A DNA stretch of 64,000 bases from Cochlodiniinecator piscidefendens (GCF_011326755.1 NZ_JAAOIE010000010.1:25911-89910); one strand, 5' to 3'. Positions 25,365 to 34,919 are shown, numbered from the stretch's first letter. Notes: generated by a model from the letters alone, not told the origin. Numbers and translations: made by a program.

Positions 25365-27890
25365 TTAGCACTGCACGATTTGCAGTGTCTGAGACAGAGT
25401 TTCGAGAGAAAGCGGTTTGGGTAAACACATCACTTGTTGTTGGTTTTCCGTCGTCAGGTGGTCCACGGTTTGCGCACGCCCAGAAACCACAACAACATTT
25501 CTACTGGGAAAAAGCTCTAGGAAGTATCGGACCAATTCCCACCCATCAGGCCCCGGCCCTAAGTCGATATCAGTGAGTAAGAGATCATAGGAATTTAGCG
25601 ATATCAGTCGTTTTGCCTCTTGAACATTCACTGCTTGGTCAACGATAAATCCGCACGTTTCCAATAGCACAAATGCATGCTTTCGCGCTCGTTCGTCATC
25701 CTCAACCAACAACACCTTATGATTTTCATAACAAGGCAAGACCTCAGATACATCTGCAACCACCGGCAACGTAAGCGTAATTGTGGTGCCCTGCCCCGGT
25801 TTACTTGAGATCTGGACGTCTCCGCCAGTTTGCTTGATAAATCCATAAACTATGGACAAACCAAGCCCTGTCCCACCTTCGGAATGACGTGTCGTATAAA
25901 AAGGCTCTACGGCTCGCTTGAGAACCTCAGGTGACATACCTGACCCGGTGTCAGAAACACGAATAATCGCCTCTTTGGTACCTTCACAATCCAATAAAAC
26001 ATTGATCTGACCAATATCGGCAATTGCATTGTTGCTGTTCAAAATGAGGTTGAACAATGTACTTTCCAACTGCCCAGGATCAACCGAAATAAAAATGGGA
26101 TTATCGGAATAGCGAATATTTAGTTCGACATTAGGTTTTAGACTGATTTCAATCAAATCTGCCAACCCCGCAACCAACAAATTCAAATCAACCACTTCCG
26201 GCGTGAGCTGCTGCTTTTTCGCGAAAGCCAACAAACGCTGGGTCAGAGAAGTACCATATTCGACAGCCGCTATAATCGCATTTAGGGCCGGACGGTCCTG
26301 CGTTGCTCCTTCGCGTTCCATCAAGTGAGCATGGGTATTTATTGATGACAAAACATTAGCAAAGTCATGGGCGGTGTCGCCCGCCATTTTTCCCAACGTT
26401 TCAATACGATCAATTTGTTGCAATCGCTCGATGAGCTGCCGCCGTTCCGTTACATCAGAACATAACCAAACCCGGCCATCATCTGGTAATCGACTAGCCC
26501 TCATTTCGATGAACTTCCCGTCATCGCCCTGCAATTCACAAAAGCCACGGTGATCATGCGCAAGCCCTTGAGCGGCCTGTTCAAATGGACTCGATTTAAG
26601 AAGATCAATCAAAGTGAGCGTTCCGTTATCATGCCTCGGCTGACCAAGCATTTTGGAAAATGCGCGGTTCACAGCGGTCAAACGCCCCGAAGAATCCGCT
26701 ATAGCTACTCCGTCAGAAATGTTGACGAATACTTTTTGGAACAGAGTGTTACGTTGATTTAACTGTCGATTTGACCTGTCCAATCTCAAAGCGTTTGCGC
26801 GAAACGAACGAAATGACCGCAGCAAATCACCTATTTCATCATCTTTCATAGCATGACGCGGCAGCACGCTACTGCGATCTCCGCTGGCCAAACGCACCAT
26901 CGCAGCTGACACGCGTGCAATGTTAAACGTAACATAGCGAGACACATAAATTGCCGACACGAGTGCGACGGCAAGACTCGCCAAAGCAATACCAACAACT
27001 ATCGCTTTCACGAGCTGTATCATTGACGAGGAACGGCTACGCTCATCCGCAAGATATCGTTCGGCCTCCTGCGCATAAACACTAGCCAATTCACTAATAT
27101 GCCCAGCATCAAACCGGATGCGGAATAAGGCATTTTGCGCAGAAAGGTTCGCCGATAATTCATGCCGCCGCTGCTCGAACAGGCCATCATTCCCTTCGGT
27201 CAAAGCGACTATTTGCATCAAGAAGCTCTGCTGTTCGTCGGTCAGCTCTTGACCGTTTAACTCTCGGTGTTGATTGGCAAATCGGCGGCGTTCTTCGCCA
27301 ACTCCGATTTGGTTCCCTACCACCACTGCGTTTAGTGCTGCAGTGGTCATGCTTTGCAATCCCCACCATCTGATCTGATCGTTTTCAGGTGTCCCTGAGG
27401 CACTACGTTCGGCGGCAGCTTGTCGGCGCAACCGACTTAATTCACTTGCCACTTGATGAAGTTCACTTTGGATTGTCTCTAACCGCGAGGACGCCGCGAC
27501 CAAATCCCCAACGCCATCTGCGATTCTCTGAATTGCAGATGCAACCTCGACATTGCTTCCGACTAACGTTCCAAATCCGCCGGCAGGCCACTCAGAGCGC
27601 ACTTCGCTCAAAGCGGAAATTAGGTTTTGACCTTCTTGATTAATCAGAAAATTAGATCTCTGATTCAATAGGTATGGGGCCGAAGTCGCCAAATCTGTCG
27701 ATCGTTTGGACAAATTGAGTGCAAGTGCAACCTCGCTCAATGTCTGGCGATGTAATTCTTGTAAGCGCTTATCTACCCGCTCCAACGAAACCCAAGTCAC
27801 GGCACCAATCAACAAGGTTGCCAAAGACAGCAAAGCTAGAGCCATCCACAGACGGCCACGAATACTACGAAGAGAAAACTTGCCTATCAC
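25365..27890 (-). CDS. Hybrid sensor histidine kinase with HAMP, PAS and receiver domains
   Basis: An 841-residue membrane kinase. Membrane segments lie at about 14-36 and 292-314 and flank a long helical periplasmic sensor resembling TorS-type sensors. HAMP follows (about 315-370), then PAS (about 385-485). The H-box is GDTAHDFANVL with His 508, the N-box is NLILNSNNAI near 615-623, and the G-boxes are DTGSGM and GGTGLGLS. A C-terminal receiver (about 725-840) has Asp-Asp 731-732 and phospho-acceptor Asp 774. Its start overlaps the response regulator stop. Divergent from the Afu-type importer, whose expression it probably controls in response to a periplasmic ligand, perhaps through the binding protein. 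Confidence 0.93.
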   Translation of the reverse strand: MIGKFSLRSIRGRLWMALALLSLATLLIGAVTWVSLERVDKRLQELHRQTLSEVALALNLSKRSTDLATSAPYLLNQRSNFLINQEGQNLISALSEVRSEWPAGGFGTLVGSNVEVASAIQRIADGVGDLVAASSRLETIQSELHQVASELSRLRRQAAAERSASGTPENDQIRWWGLQSMTTAALNAVVVGNQIGVGEERRRFANQHRELNGQELTDEQQSFLMQIVALTEGNDGLFEQRRHELSANLSAQNALFRIRFDAGHISELASVYAQEAERYLADERSRSSSMIQLVKAIVVGIALASLAVALVSAIYVSRYVTFNIARVSAAMVRLASGDRSSVLPRHAMKDDEIGDLLRSFRSFRANALRLDRSNRQLNQRNTLFQKVFVNISDGVAIADSSGRLTAVNRAFSKMLGQPRHDNGTLTLIDLLKSSPFEQAAQGLAHDHRGFCELQGDDGKFIEMRASRLPDDGRVWLCSDVTERRQLIERLQQIDRIETLGKMAGDTAHDFANVLSSINTHAHLMEREGATQDRPALNAIIAAVEYGTSLTQRLLAFAKKQQLTPEVVDLNLLVAGLADLIEISLKPNVELNIRYSDNPIFISVDPGQLESTLFNLILNSNNAIADIGQINVLLDCEGTKEAIIRVSDTGSGMSPEVLKRAVEPFYTTRHSEGGTGLGLSIVYGFIKQTGGDVQISSKPGQGTTITLTLPVVADVSEVLPCYENHKVLLVEDDERARKHAFVLLETCGFIVDQAVNVQEAKRLISLNSYDLLLTDIDLGPGPDGWELVRYFLELFPSRNVVVVSGRAQTVDHLTTENQQQVMCLPKPLSLETLSQTLQIVQC

Positions 27891-28666
27891 GACATCGGGC
27901 TTTGCAATTCAGCAACAAAAATATACCCCTGCCCACGCCGTGTTTGCAGGTGCACTGGCTTAGATGGATTTTCTTCAATTTTCCGACGCAATCTTAGGAT
28001 CAATACATCAATCGTACGATCCATATAGCGACTTAGATCGCTCCCGATTTCAGCCAACAACTCAACACGCGTTACTATTTGGTTAGGGCGTTGCAAGAAA
28101 TACTCCAGCAATCGATATTCCGCATTGGTTAGGGGAACTTCTTGCCCTGTGTCATTTTGCACAATCCGCAAGGATGGATCAACACTCATTCGCCCAAAGA
28201 CAATGCTATTTGGGGATGGCTTATGTGTTATAACGGGCCCAGCCCCGACATGGTCATATCTGCGCAACACAGCTCGAATTCTGGCAATCAATTCGCGTGG
28301 GTTAAAAGGCTTAAGAAGGTAGTCATCTGCTCCAACCTCAAGTCCCACAATTTTATCCGTCTCTCCACCAACGCCAGTCAGCATTACGATCGGAAGATCA
28401 TATTGAGTTCTGATTTGCATCGCCAACGAGAGACCCGATTCACCTGACAATTTCAGATCAATAAGCACCAAAACCAAACTCTGCGGCGCCTCCAACGCAA
28501 AGAAATCGGCACTTCCGGCCATGGGCACAGGATCAAAATCATTTTCGCGCAGCAATGCAACCAAAGCATCACGCATTGTGGCTTCGTCATCTACGATCCC
28601 AATTCTTGGCCGCTGTATCACCGGTGCCCCGCCCTGTTGATCTAAAATGACTTTATCTTCTCTCAC
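27887..28666 (-). CDS. OmpR/TorR-family response regulator
   Basis: A 259-residue regulator with a receiver domain (IGIVDDEATM, phospho-acceptor Asp 70 in VLIDLKLSG, Thr in VMLTG, Lys in LLKPFNP) and a C-terminal winged helix (VPLTNAEYRLLEYFLQRPNQ, IDVLILRLRRKIEE, TRRGQGYIF). It starts with GTG at 28666 and carries about 20 extra residues before the receiver domain. First gene of the - strand operon that also encodes the hybrid kinase and the HAD phosphatase. It likely activates the divergent importer genes. Confidence 0.93.
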   Translation of the reverse strand: MREDKVILDQQGGAPVIQRPRIGIVDDEATMRDALVALLRENDFDPVPMAGSADFFALEAPQSLVLVLIDLKLSGESGLSLAMQIRTQYDLPIVMLTGVGGETDKIVGLEVGADDYLLKPFNPRELIARIRAVLRRYDHVGAGPVITHKPSPNSIVFGRMSVDPSLRIVQNDTGQEVPLTNAEYRLLEYFLQRPNQIVTRVELLAEIGSDLSRYMDRTIDVLILRLRRKIEENPSKPVHLQTRRGQGYIFVAELQSPMS

Positions 28667-28696
28667 CCGACCTGTCTTATGAATTTGCGTTTCGAA

Positions 28697-28776
28697 TATT
28701 ACAAATCAGCACAGGCAACCCGCTTGCATTGTAATACTGTTAACCCAAAAGCCTATGTGTTGTAGTTTTGTTAATC
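28697..28776. promoter_or_regulatory. Candidate response-regulator binding region in the divergent promoter
   Basis: TATTACAA at 28697-28704 is mirrored by TTGTAATA at 28729-28736. A direct repeat TGTTAA(C/T)C occurs at 28738-28745 and 28769-28776, 31 bases apart, about three helical turns. OmpR-family regulators usually bind direct repeats. The region lies between the regulator gene and the importer's binding-protein gene. Assignment is by position only. Confidence 0.4.
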
Positions 28777-28868
28777 GTGTTGTTCTCACGCATTTCAGGT
28801 CTTGAGCTAAGGTTCATTATCCGATTGCACCGGGAGGGTGACAACGGGTCAATACCGGGAGAACACCA

Positions 28869-29894
28869 ATGAATAAAACCACAGTTATTTCTGCGGCTAT
28901 TTTTACCGCCGTTTGCGCCACGGGCGCACAGGCAGACGAACTTAATGTTATCTGTAGCGCTGAGCAAGAATGGTGCGAACTGATGGTCGCTGCATTCGAA
29001 GCCGAAAACCCAGACACCGAAGTTCTGATGGTTCGCAAATCTTCAGGCGAAACCCTCGCGCAAATCCGCGCCGAGGCTGGCAACCCAAAAATCGACGTCT
29101 GGTGGGGTGGAACAGGTGATCCGCATCTGATCGCAGCAGAAGAAGGTCTGACACAAGAATCCGGGGCTTCGACTGACGAATTGCTTGGTTGGGCACGTAA
29201 CATGTCAGACATTTCCAACGGACGTACCGTTGGTATTTATGCAGGTGCGTTAGGCATCGGGTATAATTCTGAAATTTTGGAAGAGCGCAACATTGAACCT
29301 CCGGCTTGCTGGATTGATCTTACAGATGCACGTTTTGCAGGTGAAATTCAGGTAGCAAACCCCAATAGTTCTGGCACTGCATATACAGAACTCGCCACAT
29401 TTGTTCAGCTTTTTGGTGAAGACGAAGCATTCCGTCTTTTGGCTGAAATCGGTGAAAACGTGAATTCGTACACGCGCTCTGGTTCCGCCCCATCTAAGGC
29501 AGCCGCACGTGGCGAAACCGGTGTTTCAATCGGTTTTATGCACGATATGGTTAAGCTAGCCTCAACGGGTTTCCCTCTTGAAATCGTAGCGCCATGCGAA
29601 GGCACTGGATACGAAGTTGGCGGCCTTTCCATAATAGAAGGCGCGCGTAACCTAGAAGGTGCACAAGCTTGGGTCGAATTTGCACTGCGTGCCGACATTC
29701 AATCTCGCGCGCCCGAGGCGGATTCTTTCCAAGTCCCTTCCAATTCGAATGCCGAAGTTGCCCCTGAGTCACCCGATCTCGCATCAATCAAACTGATCGA
29801 TTATGATTTCGCGACTTACGGATCTAGCGACACCCGTGCACGTTTGTTAACGCGTTGGGATGCTGAGGTAGGCGATCCAAATCCTGAGCAATAA
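28869..29894 (+). CDS. afuA: ABC transporter periplasmic binding protein, AfuA-like
   Basis: A 341-residue receptor with a signal peptide ending at AQA near residue 22. SSGETLAQIRAEAGNPKIDV, then WWGGTGDPH near 70, is the hallmark of the AfuA group of the Fbp/thiamine-like family. AfuA was first called an iron receptor and later shown in Actinobacillus to bind hexose-6-phosphates. The early SAEQEWCELM and the later GYEVGGLSIIEGARN also fit. GGGAGAA precedes ATG 28869. Iron or another phosphorylated ligand is possible, but flanking phosphatase genes favour a sugar or polyol phosphate. Confidence 0.87.
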   Translation: MNKTTVISAAIFTAVCATGAQADELNVICSAEQEWCELMVAAFEAENPDTEVLMVRKSSGETLAQIRAEAGNPKIDVWWGGTGDPHLIAAEEGLTQESGASTDELLGWARNMSDISNGRTVGIYAGALGIGYNSEILEERNIEPPACWIDLTDARFAGEIQVANPNSSGTAYTELATFVQLFGEDEAFRLLAEIGENVNSYTRSGSAPSKAAARGETGVSIGFMHDMVKLASTGFPLEIVAPCEGTGYEVGGLSIIEGARNLEGAQAWVEFALRADIQSRAPEADSFQVPSNSNAEVAPESPDLASIKLIDYDFATYGSSDTRARLLTRWDAEVGDPNPEQ

Positions 29895-29901
29895 GTTTGA
29901 A

Positions 29902-29929
29902 GTTCGGGCGTAATTCATTGCGCCCGAAC
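29902..29929 (+). terminator. Stem-loop after the afuA-like gene
   Basis: GTTCGGGCG at 29902-29910 pairs perfectly with CGCCCGAAC at 29921-29929 around a 10-base loop, followed by ATTCTTT. The permease gene starts 60 bases later. It is a likely partial terminator or 3' stabiliser that raises binding-protein mRNA over the rest of the operon. Confidence 0.6.
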
Positions 29930-29989
29930 ATTCTTTGGTGATGCCGAGAAACGGGTATCACGGCCTTCCCCTTAAAAATTGAGTGTCCG

Positions 29990-32158
29990 ATGAAACGAAC
30001 AATCGTGATTTGGCTTATCGCCCTATTCATAGGTTTTGCTGTATTGCCATGGCATATGACGAATGATGGATTTCTGTCATCTGAATGGCTTGTGGGTGCA
30101 ACCCCAACCACTGCATTATGGCTGATAGTTCAGGATGGGCAGTGGTGGTTAATTGGTCCATTGCTTGCAGGGCTATACATATCCTGTATTCAGCTAAGCG
30201 TTAAAAACCCAGTGCGCCGCGCGAAGTTAAGCGTTCTCGGGGCGGCCATCGGGTTGGTCCTGACGATGATCCAAGGTTTGATCATCGTACGCTCTGGCCC
30301 TCGCATTCTGAACAGTTTGTTCGAAGGGACTGCCGCCATAGACGGTCAACTGGGATTTGGACTAGGGGCTGGCCTTTGTTTGATATCCCTCTTGTTCATT
30401 CTCACCAACGCGCTGACGCAGACAGGCAAAGCACAAGGCGATGCGTTTGTAATTAGCATGATTGGCCTCATCATTGCATTGGTCGCCGTATTTGTATTTT
30501 ACCCAGTTCTTCACATTCTTATTCGCGCGTTTCAGGTCGAAGACGGCTATTCATTTTATGGCTTCTTTCCACGTTTCTTTAGTAGCAGCATTTGGGGCTT
30601 GCAGTGTTTGACTGGCGGCCGAAGCTGCGGAACCGCCATTAATTCCTTATTCTTGGCAACGATGACCGGCGCAGGAACAACTTTGTTAGGGCTTTCCTTT
30701 GCTTTGATCCTGACGAGAACACAATTTCGCGCGAAAAAATTGCTACGTGTACTGACAATTATTCCAATTATCACCCCACCCTTTGTGATTGGCTTGGCCT
30801 TGATCCTGCTGTTTGGCCGCAATGGAACCATCACCGCATTCGTCGCAGATTTTTTCGATATTTCGCGCACCCGTTGGCTCTATGGATTCTGGGGCGTTTA
30901 TTTTGCGCAACTCTTGTCCTTCACCCCGATCGCATTTTTGGTTTTGATTGGCGTTGTCCAAGGTGTCAGCCCATCAATGGAGGAAGCTTCACAAACCCTA
31001 GGCGCTGATCGCTGGGAAACCTTCAGGCAGGTCTCTTTGCCGCTAATGCGACCCGGACTCGCAAATGCTTTTTTGCTTGGTTTCATTGAAAGCCTCGCAG
31101 ATTTTGGAAACCCATTGGTGTTGGGCGGAAACTACGGCGTACTCTCAACGGACATATATTTTGCCATTGTAGGATCTGTAGCAGATCCCGCCAACGCTGC
31201 CGTTCTATCCATCGCCTTGCTTACGCTCACCCTTTCGGCATTCTTATTGCAGCGAAAGTGGGTTGGTAAGAAATCCTATGCGACGATAACTGGTAAAGCT
31301 GATTCAGGGCAAAATGCGTCCCTCAGCCCCGGCGTAAAAGCGCTCTGTTATCTGACCGCTTTGCCGTGGGCAGCACTAACCGTCGTTGTATATTCCATGA
31401 TCGTTTTCGGAAGCTTTGTTAAACTTTGGGGTTACAATCATTCTTTCACGTTTGAACACTATCTTCGCGCGTTCAGAATTGATTTCAGCAATGGCTGGCG
31501 CTTTACTGGTGTGGCTTGGGATAGCTTTTTCACCACCCTGACAATATCAAGTATCGCTGCGCCACTGACCGCATTAATAGGCCTTTCGACAGCTTACCTA
31601 TTGGTCCGGCAAAAATTTGTAGGCAAAGAGGCATTTGAATTTTCAACAATGCTCAGCTTTGCCATCCCAGGTACGGTCATTGGGGTCAGCTATATCATGG
31701 CCTTCAATTTTCCACCGATTGAACTGACCGGTACCAGCATTATCCTGATTATCGTCTTTGTGTTTCGCAACATGCCTGTCGGCGTGCGGGGTGGGATTGC
31801 CGCGATGTCACAACTCGACAGCAGCTTGGACGAGGCCTCAACTACTCTTGGTGCCAACAGTTTTACCACTGTACGACGGGTAATCATGCCTTTGATGGGG
31901 CCTGCAATCTTAGCCGCTTTGACATATAGTTTTGTGCGCGCAATTACATCGGTTAGCGCAGTGATCTTTCTCGTCAGCGCACGACACAACATGGCGACGT
32001 CATTCATTGTCGGTCGTGTGGAAAACGGCGAATTTGGCATCGCCATCGCCTATTCCGCCGTTTTGATTGTCACCATGTTGATCGCGATTTTACTTTTGCA
32101 ATTGCTCATTGGTACCCGCCGACTGCGTCGCACTGACCGCGTCCAACAACCCAGCTGA
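29990..32158 (+). CDS. afuB: ABC transporter fused double permease, AfuB-like
   Basis: A 722-residue permease with two transport halves in one chain. Each half has its own EAA loop: SMEEASQTLGADRWETFRQV near residue 330 and SLDEASTTLGANSFTTVRRV near 615. An N-terminal extension of about 150 residues with three to four membrane segments precedes the first half, as in AfuB and FbpB-like permeases. Its 3' end overlaps the region upstream of the ATPase gene by only a few bases. It forms the membrane channel for the AfuA-like receptor. Confidence 0.9.
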   Translation: MKRTIVIWLIALFIGFAVLPWHMTNDGFLSSEWLVGATPTTALWLIVQDGQWWLIGPLLAGLYISCIQLSVKNPVRRAKLSVLGAAIGLVLTMIQGLIIVRSGPRILNSLFEGTAAIDGQLGFGLGAGLCLISLLFILTNALTQTGKAQGDAFVISMIGLIIALVAVFVFYPVLHILIRAFQVEDGYSFYGFFPRFFSSSIWGLQCLTGGRSCGTAINSLFLATMTGAGTTLLGLSFALILTRTQFRAKKLLRVLTIIPIITPPFVIGLALILLFGRNGTITAFVADFFDISRTRWLYGFWGVYFAQLLSFTPIAFLVLIGVVQGVSPSMEEASQTLGADRWETFRQVSLPLMRPGLANAFLLGFIESLADFGNPLVLGGNYGVLSTDIYFAIVGSVADPANAAVLSIALLTLTLSAFLLQRKWVGKKSYATITGKADSGQNASLSPGVKALCYLTALPWAALTVVVYSMIVFGSFVKLWGYNHSFTFEHYLRAFRIDFSNGWRFTGVAWDSFFTTLTISSIAAPLTALIGLSTAYLLVRQKFVGKEAFEFSTMLSFAIPGTVIGVSYIMAFNFPPIELTGTSIILIIVFVFRNMPVGVRGGIAAMSQLDSSLDEASTTLGANSFTTVRRVIMPLMGPAILAALTYSFVRAITSVSAVIFLVSARHNMATSFIVGRVENGEFGIAIAYSAVLIVTMLIAILLLQLLIGTRRLRRTDRVQQPS

Positions 32159-32177
32159 TACCGCACAGGAGAATATG

Positions 32178-33248
32178 ATGAATACGAACAATACAGGTAC
32201 CGTGCGGTTTGATGGCGTGGTGAAAAAATACGGCACTGTCACCGCTCTAAAAAACCTCGATCTGACGATAAATGCGGGGCAACTCGTGACACTACTTGGG
32301 CCGAGTGGATGCGGAAAGACAACGACGCTGCGACTTATTGCAGGGTTGGAAATGGCAACCAGCGGTAAAATTCACATCGGCGGCGAAGATGTGACACATT
32401 TGACCGCAACCTATCGAAAAGTTTCTATGGTCTTTCAATCATACGCCCTGTTTCCGCACATGACAGTGCGCGAAAATGTTGCGTACGGCTTAACGGTCAA
32501 ATCGATGCCAAAGACCGAAGCTGCCCAAAAAGCAGAACACGGCCTTGAGTTGGTGGGACTTAAAGGTTTTGGCGATCGATTACCCAGCGAACTATCTGGG
32601 GGCCAACAGCAACGTGTCGCAGTCGCCCGTGCCATTGTGCTGGAGCCAGAGGTTTTGCTACTTGATGAACCTTTATCAAACCTCGACGCAAAACTACGCC
32701 GTCACGTGCGCGAAGAAATTCGTCAAATTCAGCAACGCCTTGGATTAACCGCCGTTTACGTGACGCACGATCAAGAAGAGGCCATGGCTGTATCCGACCG
32801 TATTGTGGTTATGAAAAACGCAGAAATCGCCCAAGAGGGCGCACCACACGATCTATATGAACGGCCTAACTCATCTTTCATTGCTGATTTTATCGGCGAC
32901 GCCAACCTTGCACTATGCGAAGTGACATCAGTTGCCGAACAATTGGCGCAGGTTCGCTTGGGTGACACTGCCTATGCCGTGCCTTCAGGTGACTTCACTT
33001 CGGGTGAAGCAAACTTGGTTCTACGCCCCCATGAAATACGACTAACACCACCATCCACGCCCGGTTTACGTGGATCAATTAGCTATGCGGCCTATTTGGG
33101 TAAAGAAATTCAATACACCGTAGAAACCGATCACGGCTCACTGTTCGTTGTGAGCCCAATCGCTAACGATCCTTTCCAACAAGGCGATGATGTTTCTGTT
33201 CAGCTTGATCAGACCCGTATGCGCCTTGTGGCAACTGACGCAGGTTAA
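32178..33248 (+). CDS. afuC: ABC transporter ATP-binding protein, AfuC/PotA-like
   Basis: A 356-residue ATPase. Walker A is GPSGCGKTT, the Q-loop is MVFQSYALFPHM, the signature is LSGGQQQRVAVARAI, Walker B is LLLDEPLSNLDAKLR and the H-loop is YVTHDQEEAM. A C-terminal TOBE-2 type domain follows (LVLRPHEIRLTPPS). Two ATGs stand in tandem (32175 and 32178); AGGAG is 6 bases before the second, so I use that. The longer frame from 32109 overlaps the permease gene. Energises the AfuB-like permease. Confidence 0.92.
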   Translation: MNTNNTGTVRFDGVVKKYGTVTALKNLDLTINAGQLVTLLGPSGCGKTTTLRLIAGLEMATSGKIHIGGEDVTHLTATYRKVSMVFQSYALFPHMTVRENVAYGLTVKSMPKTEAAQKAEHGLELVGLKGFGDRLPSELSGGQQQRVAVARAIVLEPEVLLLDEPLSNLDAKLRRHVREEIRQIQQRLGLTAVYVTHDQEEAMAVSDRIVVMKNAEIAQEGAPHDLYERPNSSFIADFIGDANLALCEVTSVAEQLAQVRLGDTAYAVPSGDFTSGEANLVLRPHEIRLTPPSTPGLRGSISYAAYLGKEIQYTVETDHGSLFVVSPIANDPFQQGDDVSVQLDQTRMRLVATDAG

Positions 33249-33283
33249 TCCAACTCACCTATGTTTTGTACAGGGCCCAATGT

Positions 33284-34066
33284 ATGCCAAATGAAAACAC
33301 CAAACTGCAATTCGCCATTTCGCTTGCTGAAGAAGCGGGCAAACTTGCCCAATCTATGCGAGCCGAAGCAACAGAGGATTTTGTTCAGACGAAAGGGCAG
33401 CAGGATTTTGTAACTAACGCCGACAAAGCCGTTGAAGCCCTGATCCGAAGCAAGCTGGCCGCCGCCTTTCCCGAAGACGCATTTCTAGGCGAAGAGGAAG
33501 GGCTTAGCGGCTCCGGTCAGAACTATTGGGTAGTTGATCCCATTGATGGTACGACAAACTTTATGCGCGGATTTCCCGATTGGGCCGTATCCATTGCTTA
33601 TTGTAACGGCGCTGACATTTTAATCGGAGTGATCTGCGCCCCAGACCTGCAATCCACTGCATGGGCCGAACGTGGAAAAGGTGCGTTTTTGAACGACATG
33701 CACCTTGAGGTTTCGCAAATCTCTGCCTTAGAACATTCCATTCTGATGACCGGGCGATCAGGCCGCCGCCCAGTTGCGAATTATCTACACCTTCTTGATG
33801 GATGTTTTCGAAACGGCATGGAATACCGCCGGAATGGTGTCGCCACGATCAGTTTACTCACCGTGGCACTAGGACGCGCTGAGGGCTACTATGAGGAACA
33901 CCTCAATGCGTGGGATGCGTTTGCTGGGATGCTTATAATCCAAGAGGCTGGTGGTCATGTAGAATGTGATGATATCGAAACATTTCTTTCACATGGCAGC
34001 AGGATTTTAGCATCTAATGGTTATATACATGATGCGATCAAATATGTGGTAAGTTCAACACCTTAA
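33284..34066 (+). CDS. Inositol-monophosphatase-family phosphatase
   Basis: A 260-residue member of the lithium-sensitive phosphatase family. The metal site motifs are FLGEEEG near residue 62, WVVDPIDGTTNF near 78, and AWDAFAGMLIIQEAGG near 208. Family members remove phosphate from inositol phosphates, fructose bisphosphate, histidinol phosphate or PAP. The gene follows the ATPase by 35 bases on the same strand, so the likely role is to strip phosphate from the imported compound. Start at ATG 33284; an upstream ATG at 33266 has no better ribosome binding site. Confidence 0.9.
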   Translation: MPNENTKLQFAISLAEEAGKLAQSMRAEATEDFVQTKGQQDFVTNADKAVEALIRSKLAAAFPEDAFLGEEEGLSGSGQNYWVVDPIDGTTNFMRGFPDWAVSIAYCNGADILIGVICAPDLQSTAWAERGKGAFLNDMHLEVSQISALEHSILMTGRSGRRPVANYLHLLDGCFRNGMEYRRNGVATISLLTVALGRAEGYYEEHLNAWDAFAGMLIIQEAGGHVECDDIETFLSHGSRILASNGYIHDAIKYVVSSTP

Positions 34067-34134
34067 TACGTAGTTATAGTGTTCATACATCACACAACGG
34101 TGCGACGCCGCAGCCAATAGCAACAAAATGGATG

Positions 34135-34701
34135 TCAGTTTTGGGGAAGGCCATCGAGGTTGAGCTGAATGCTTTGCCCATCGGCTGAATATCCAGCATT
34201 TATGATCGTGAGATTGCCGTACCGACCGCCTTTTCGAATACGCCCTGAAAGGTCAAAGTGCCCTGCATACCGCCCCTCAAAAAAGCCCTCAAAATCACCT
34301 GCTCGCAACAGAATGTAGCTAAATCTACTCGGAAATTCTGCCAAGGCAAAAAACCATTCATGGTCTAGCGTCAAGTTGCCATCATCTGCAAAAACTGCTT
34401 CTGATTGCCCAAAAACACTCGAGTATCGCTGCGTCCAAGCATCAGGATTGTTTTGAGCTAAAGCTATCTGTTTATCGGCCTCACTTCGCCGCCATACAAT
34501 TATTCTCATGTTGTTCAACCATACGATTTCAACTTGCCCAGGTTCAAAATCTGAGATTGCTATCAAAGGCCGCAGTGCCTCTTCTTCTGCAACGACATCG
34601 GCTGTAGGCAAACCTGTTCGCACAAGTTGCAATATGCCCGTTAAAAACACGAACAGAACAGCCAGCACAGTAATAATGTAAAGAATTTGAGGGCGATGCA
34701 T
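34135..34701 (-). CDS. Rieske (PetA)-derived membrane protein lacking all iron-sulfur ligands
   Basis: A 188-residue protein, the length of the ubiquinol-cytochrome c reductase Rieske subunit. One N-terminal membrane anchor (about 5-27) is followed by a PTADVVA hinge, FEPGQVEIVWLNNMRIIVWR (Rieske proteins: IEPGQ..V.W.GKPVFI..R) and GDFEGFFEGRYAGHFDLSGR then IRKG. The last part aligns without gaps to the family's box II ([23 protein letters not shown]), but C-P-C-H-G-S is replaced by E-G-R-Y-A-G. Box I (CTHLGC) is replaced by EFPSRFSY. The protein has no cysteine at all, so it cannot hold a 2Fe-2S cluster. No twin-arginine signal and no cytochrome b/c1 neighbours. Function unknown; perhaps a structural or regulatory derivative. 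Confidence 0.7.
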   Translation of the reverse strand: MHRPQILYIITVLAVLFVFLTGILQLVRTGLPTADVVAEEEALRPLIAISDFEPGQVEIVWLNNMRIIVWRRSEADKQIALAQNNPDAWTQRYSSVFGQSEAVFADDGNLTLDHEWFFALAEFPSRFSYILLRAGDFEGFFEGRYAGHFDLSGRIRKGGRYGNLTIINAGYSADGQSIQLNLDGLPQN

Positions 34702-34919
34702 AGTACAAACACGTACTAGAAGCTTGCTCCCGAAGGAAGGAAAACATCAGTGTCGGAGGCGCAAAATTCCTAGCTAGAAACTTACGCACTCCGTTGACTA
34801 AAGCTTTCCGAAAATTAATTTTCAACGCACATGCATCGGGCCGCACTTTGGCATGTAGGGCTTTAGTCGCCATTGATGGCTATAAAATACCCCAGATCCA
34901 CCACGACAAGCGATAAATC

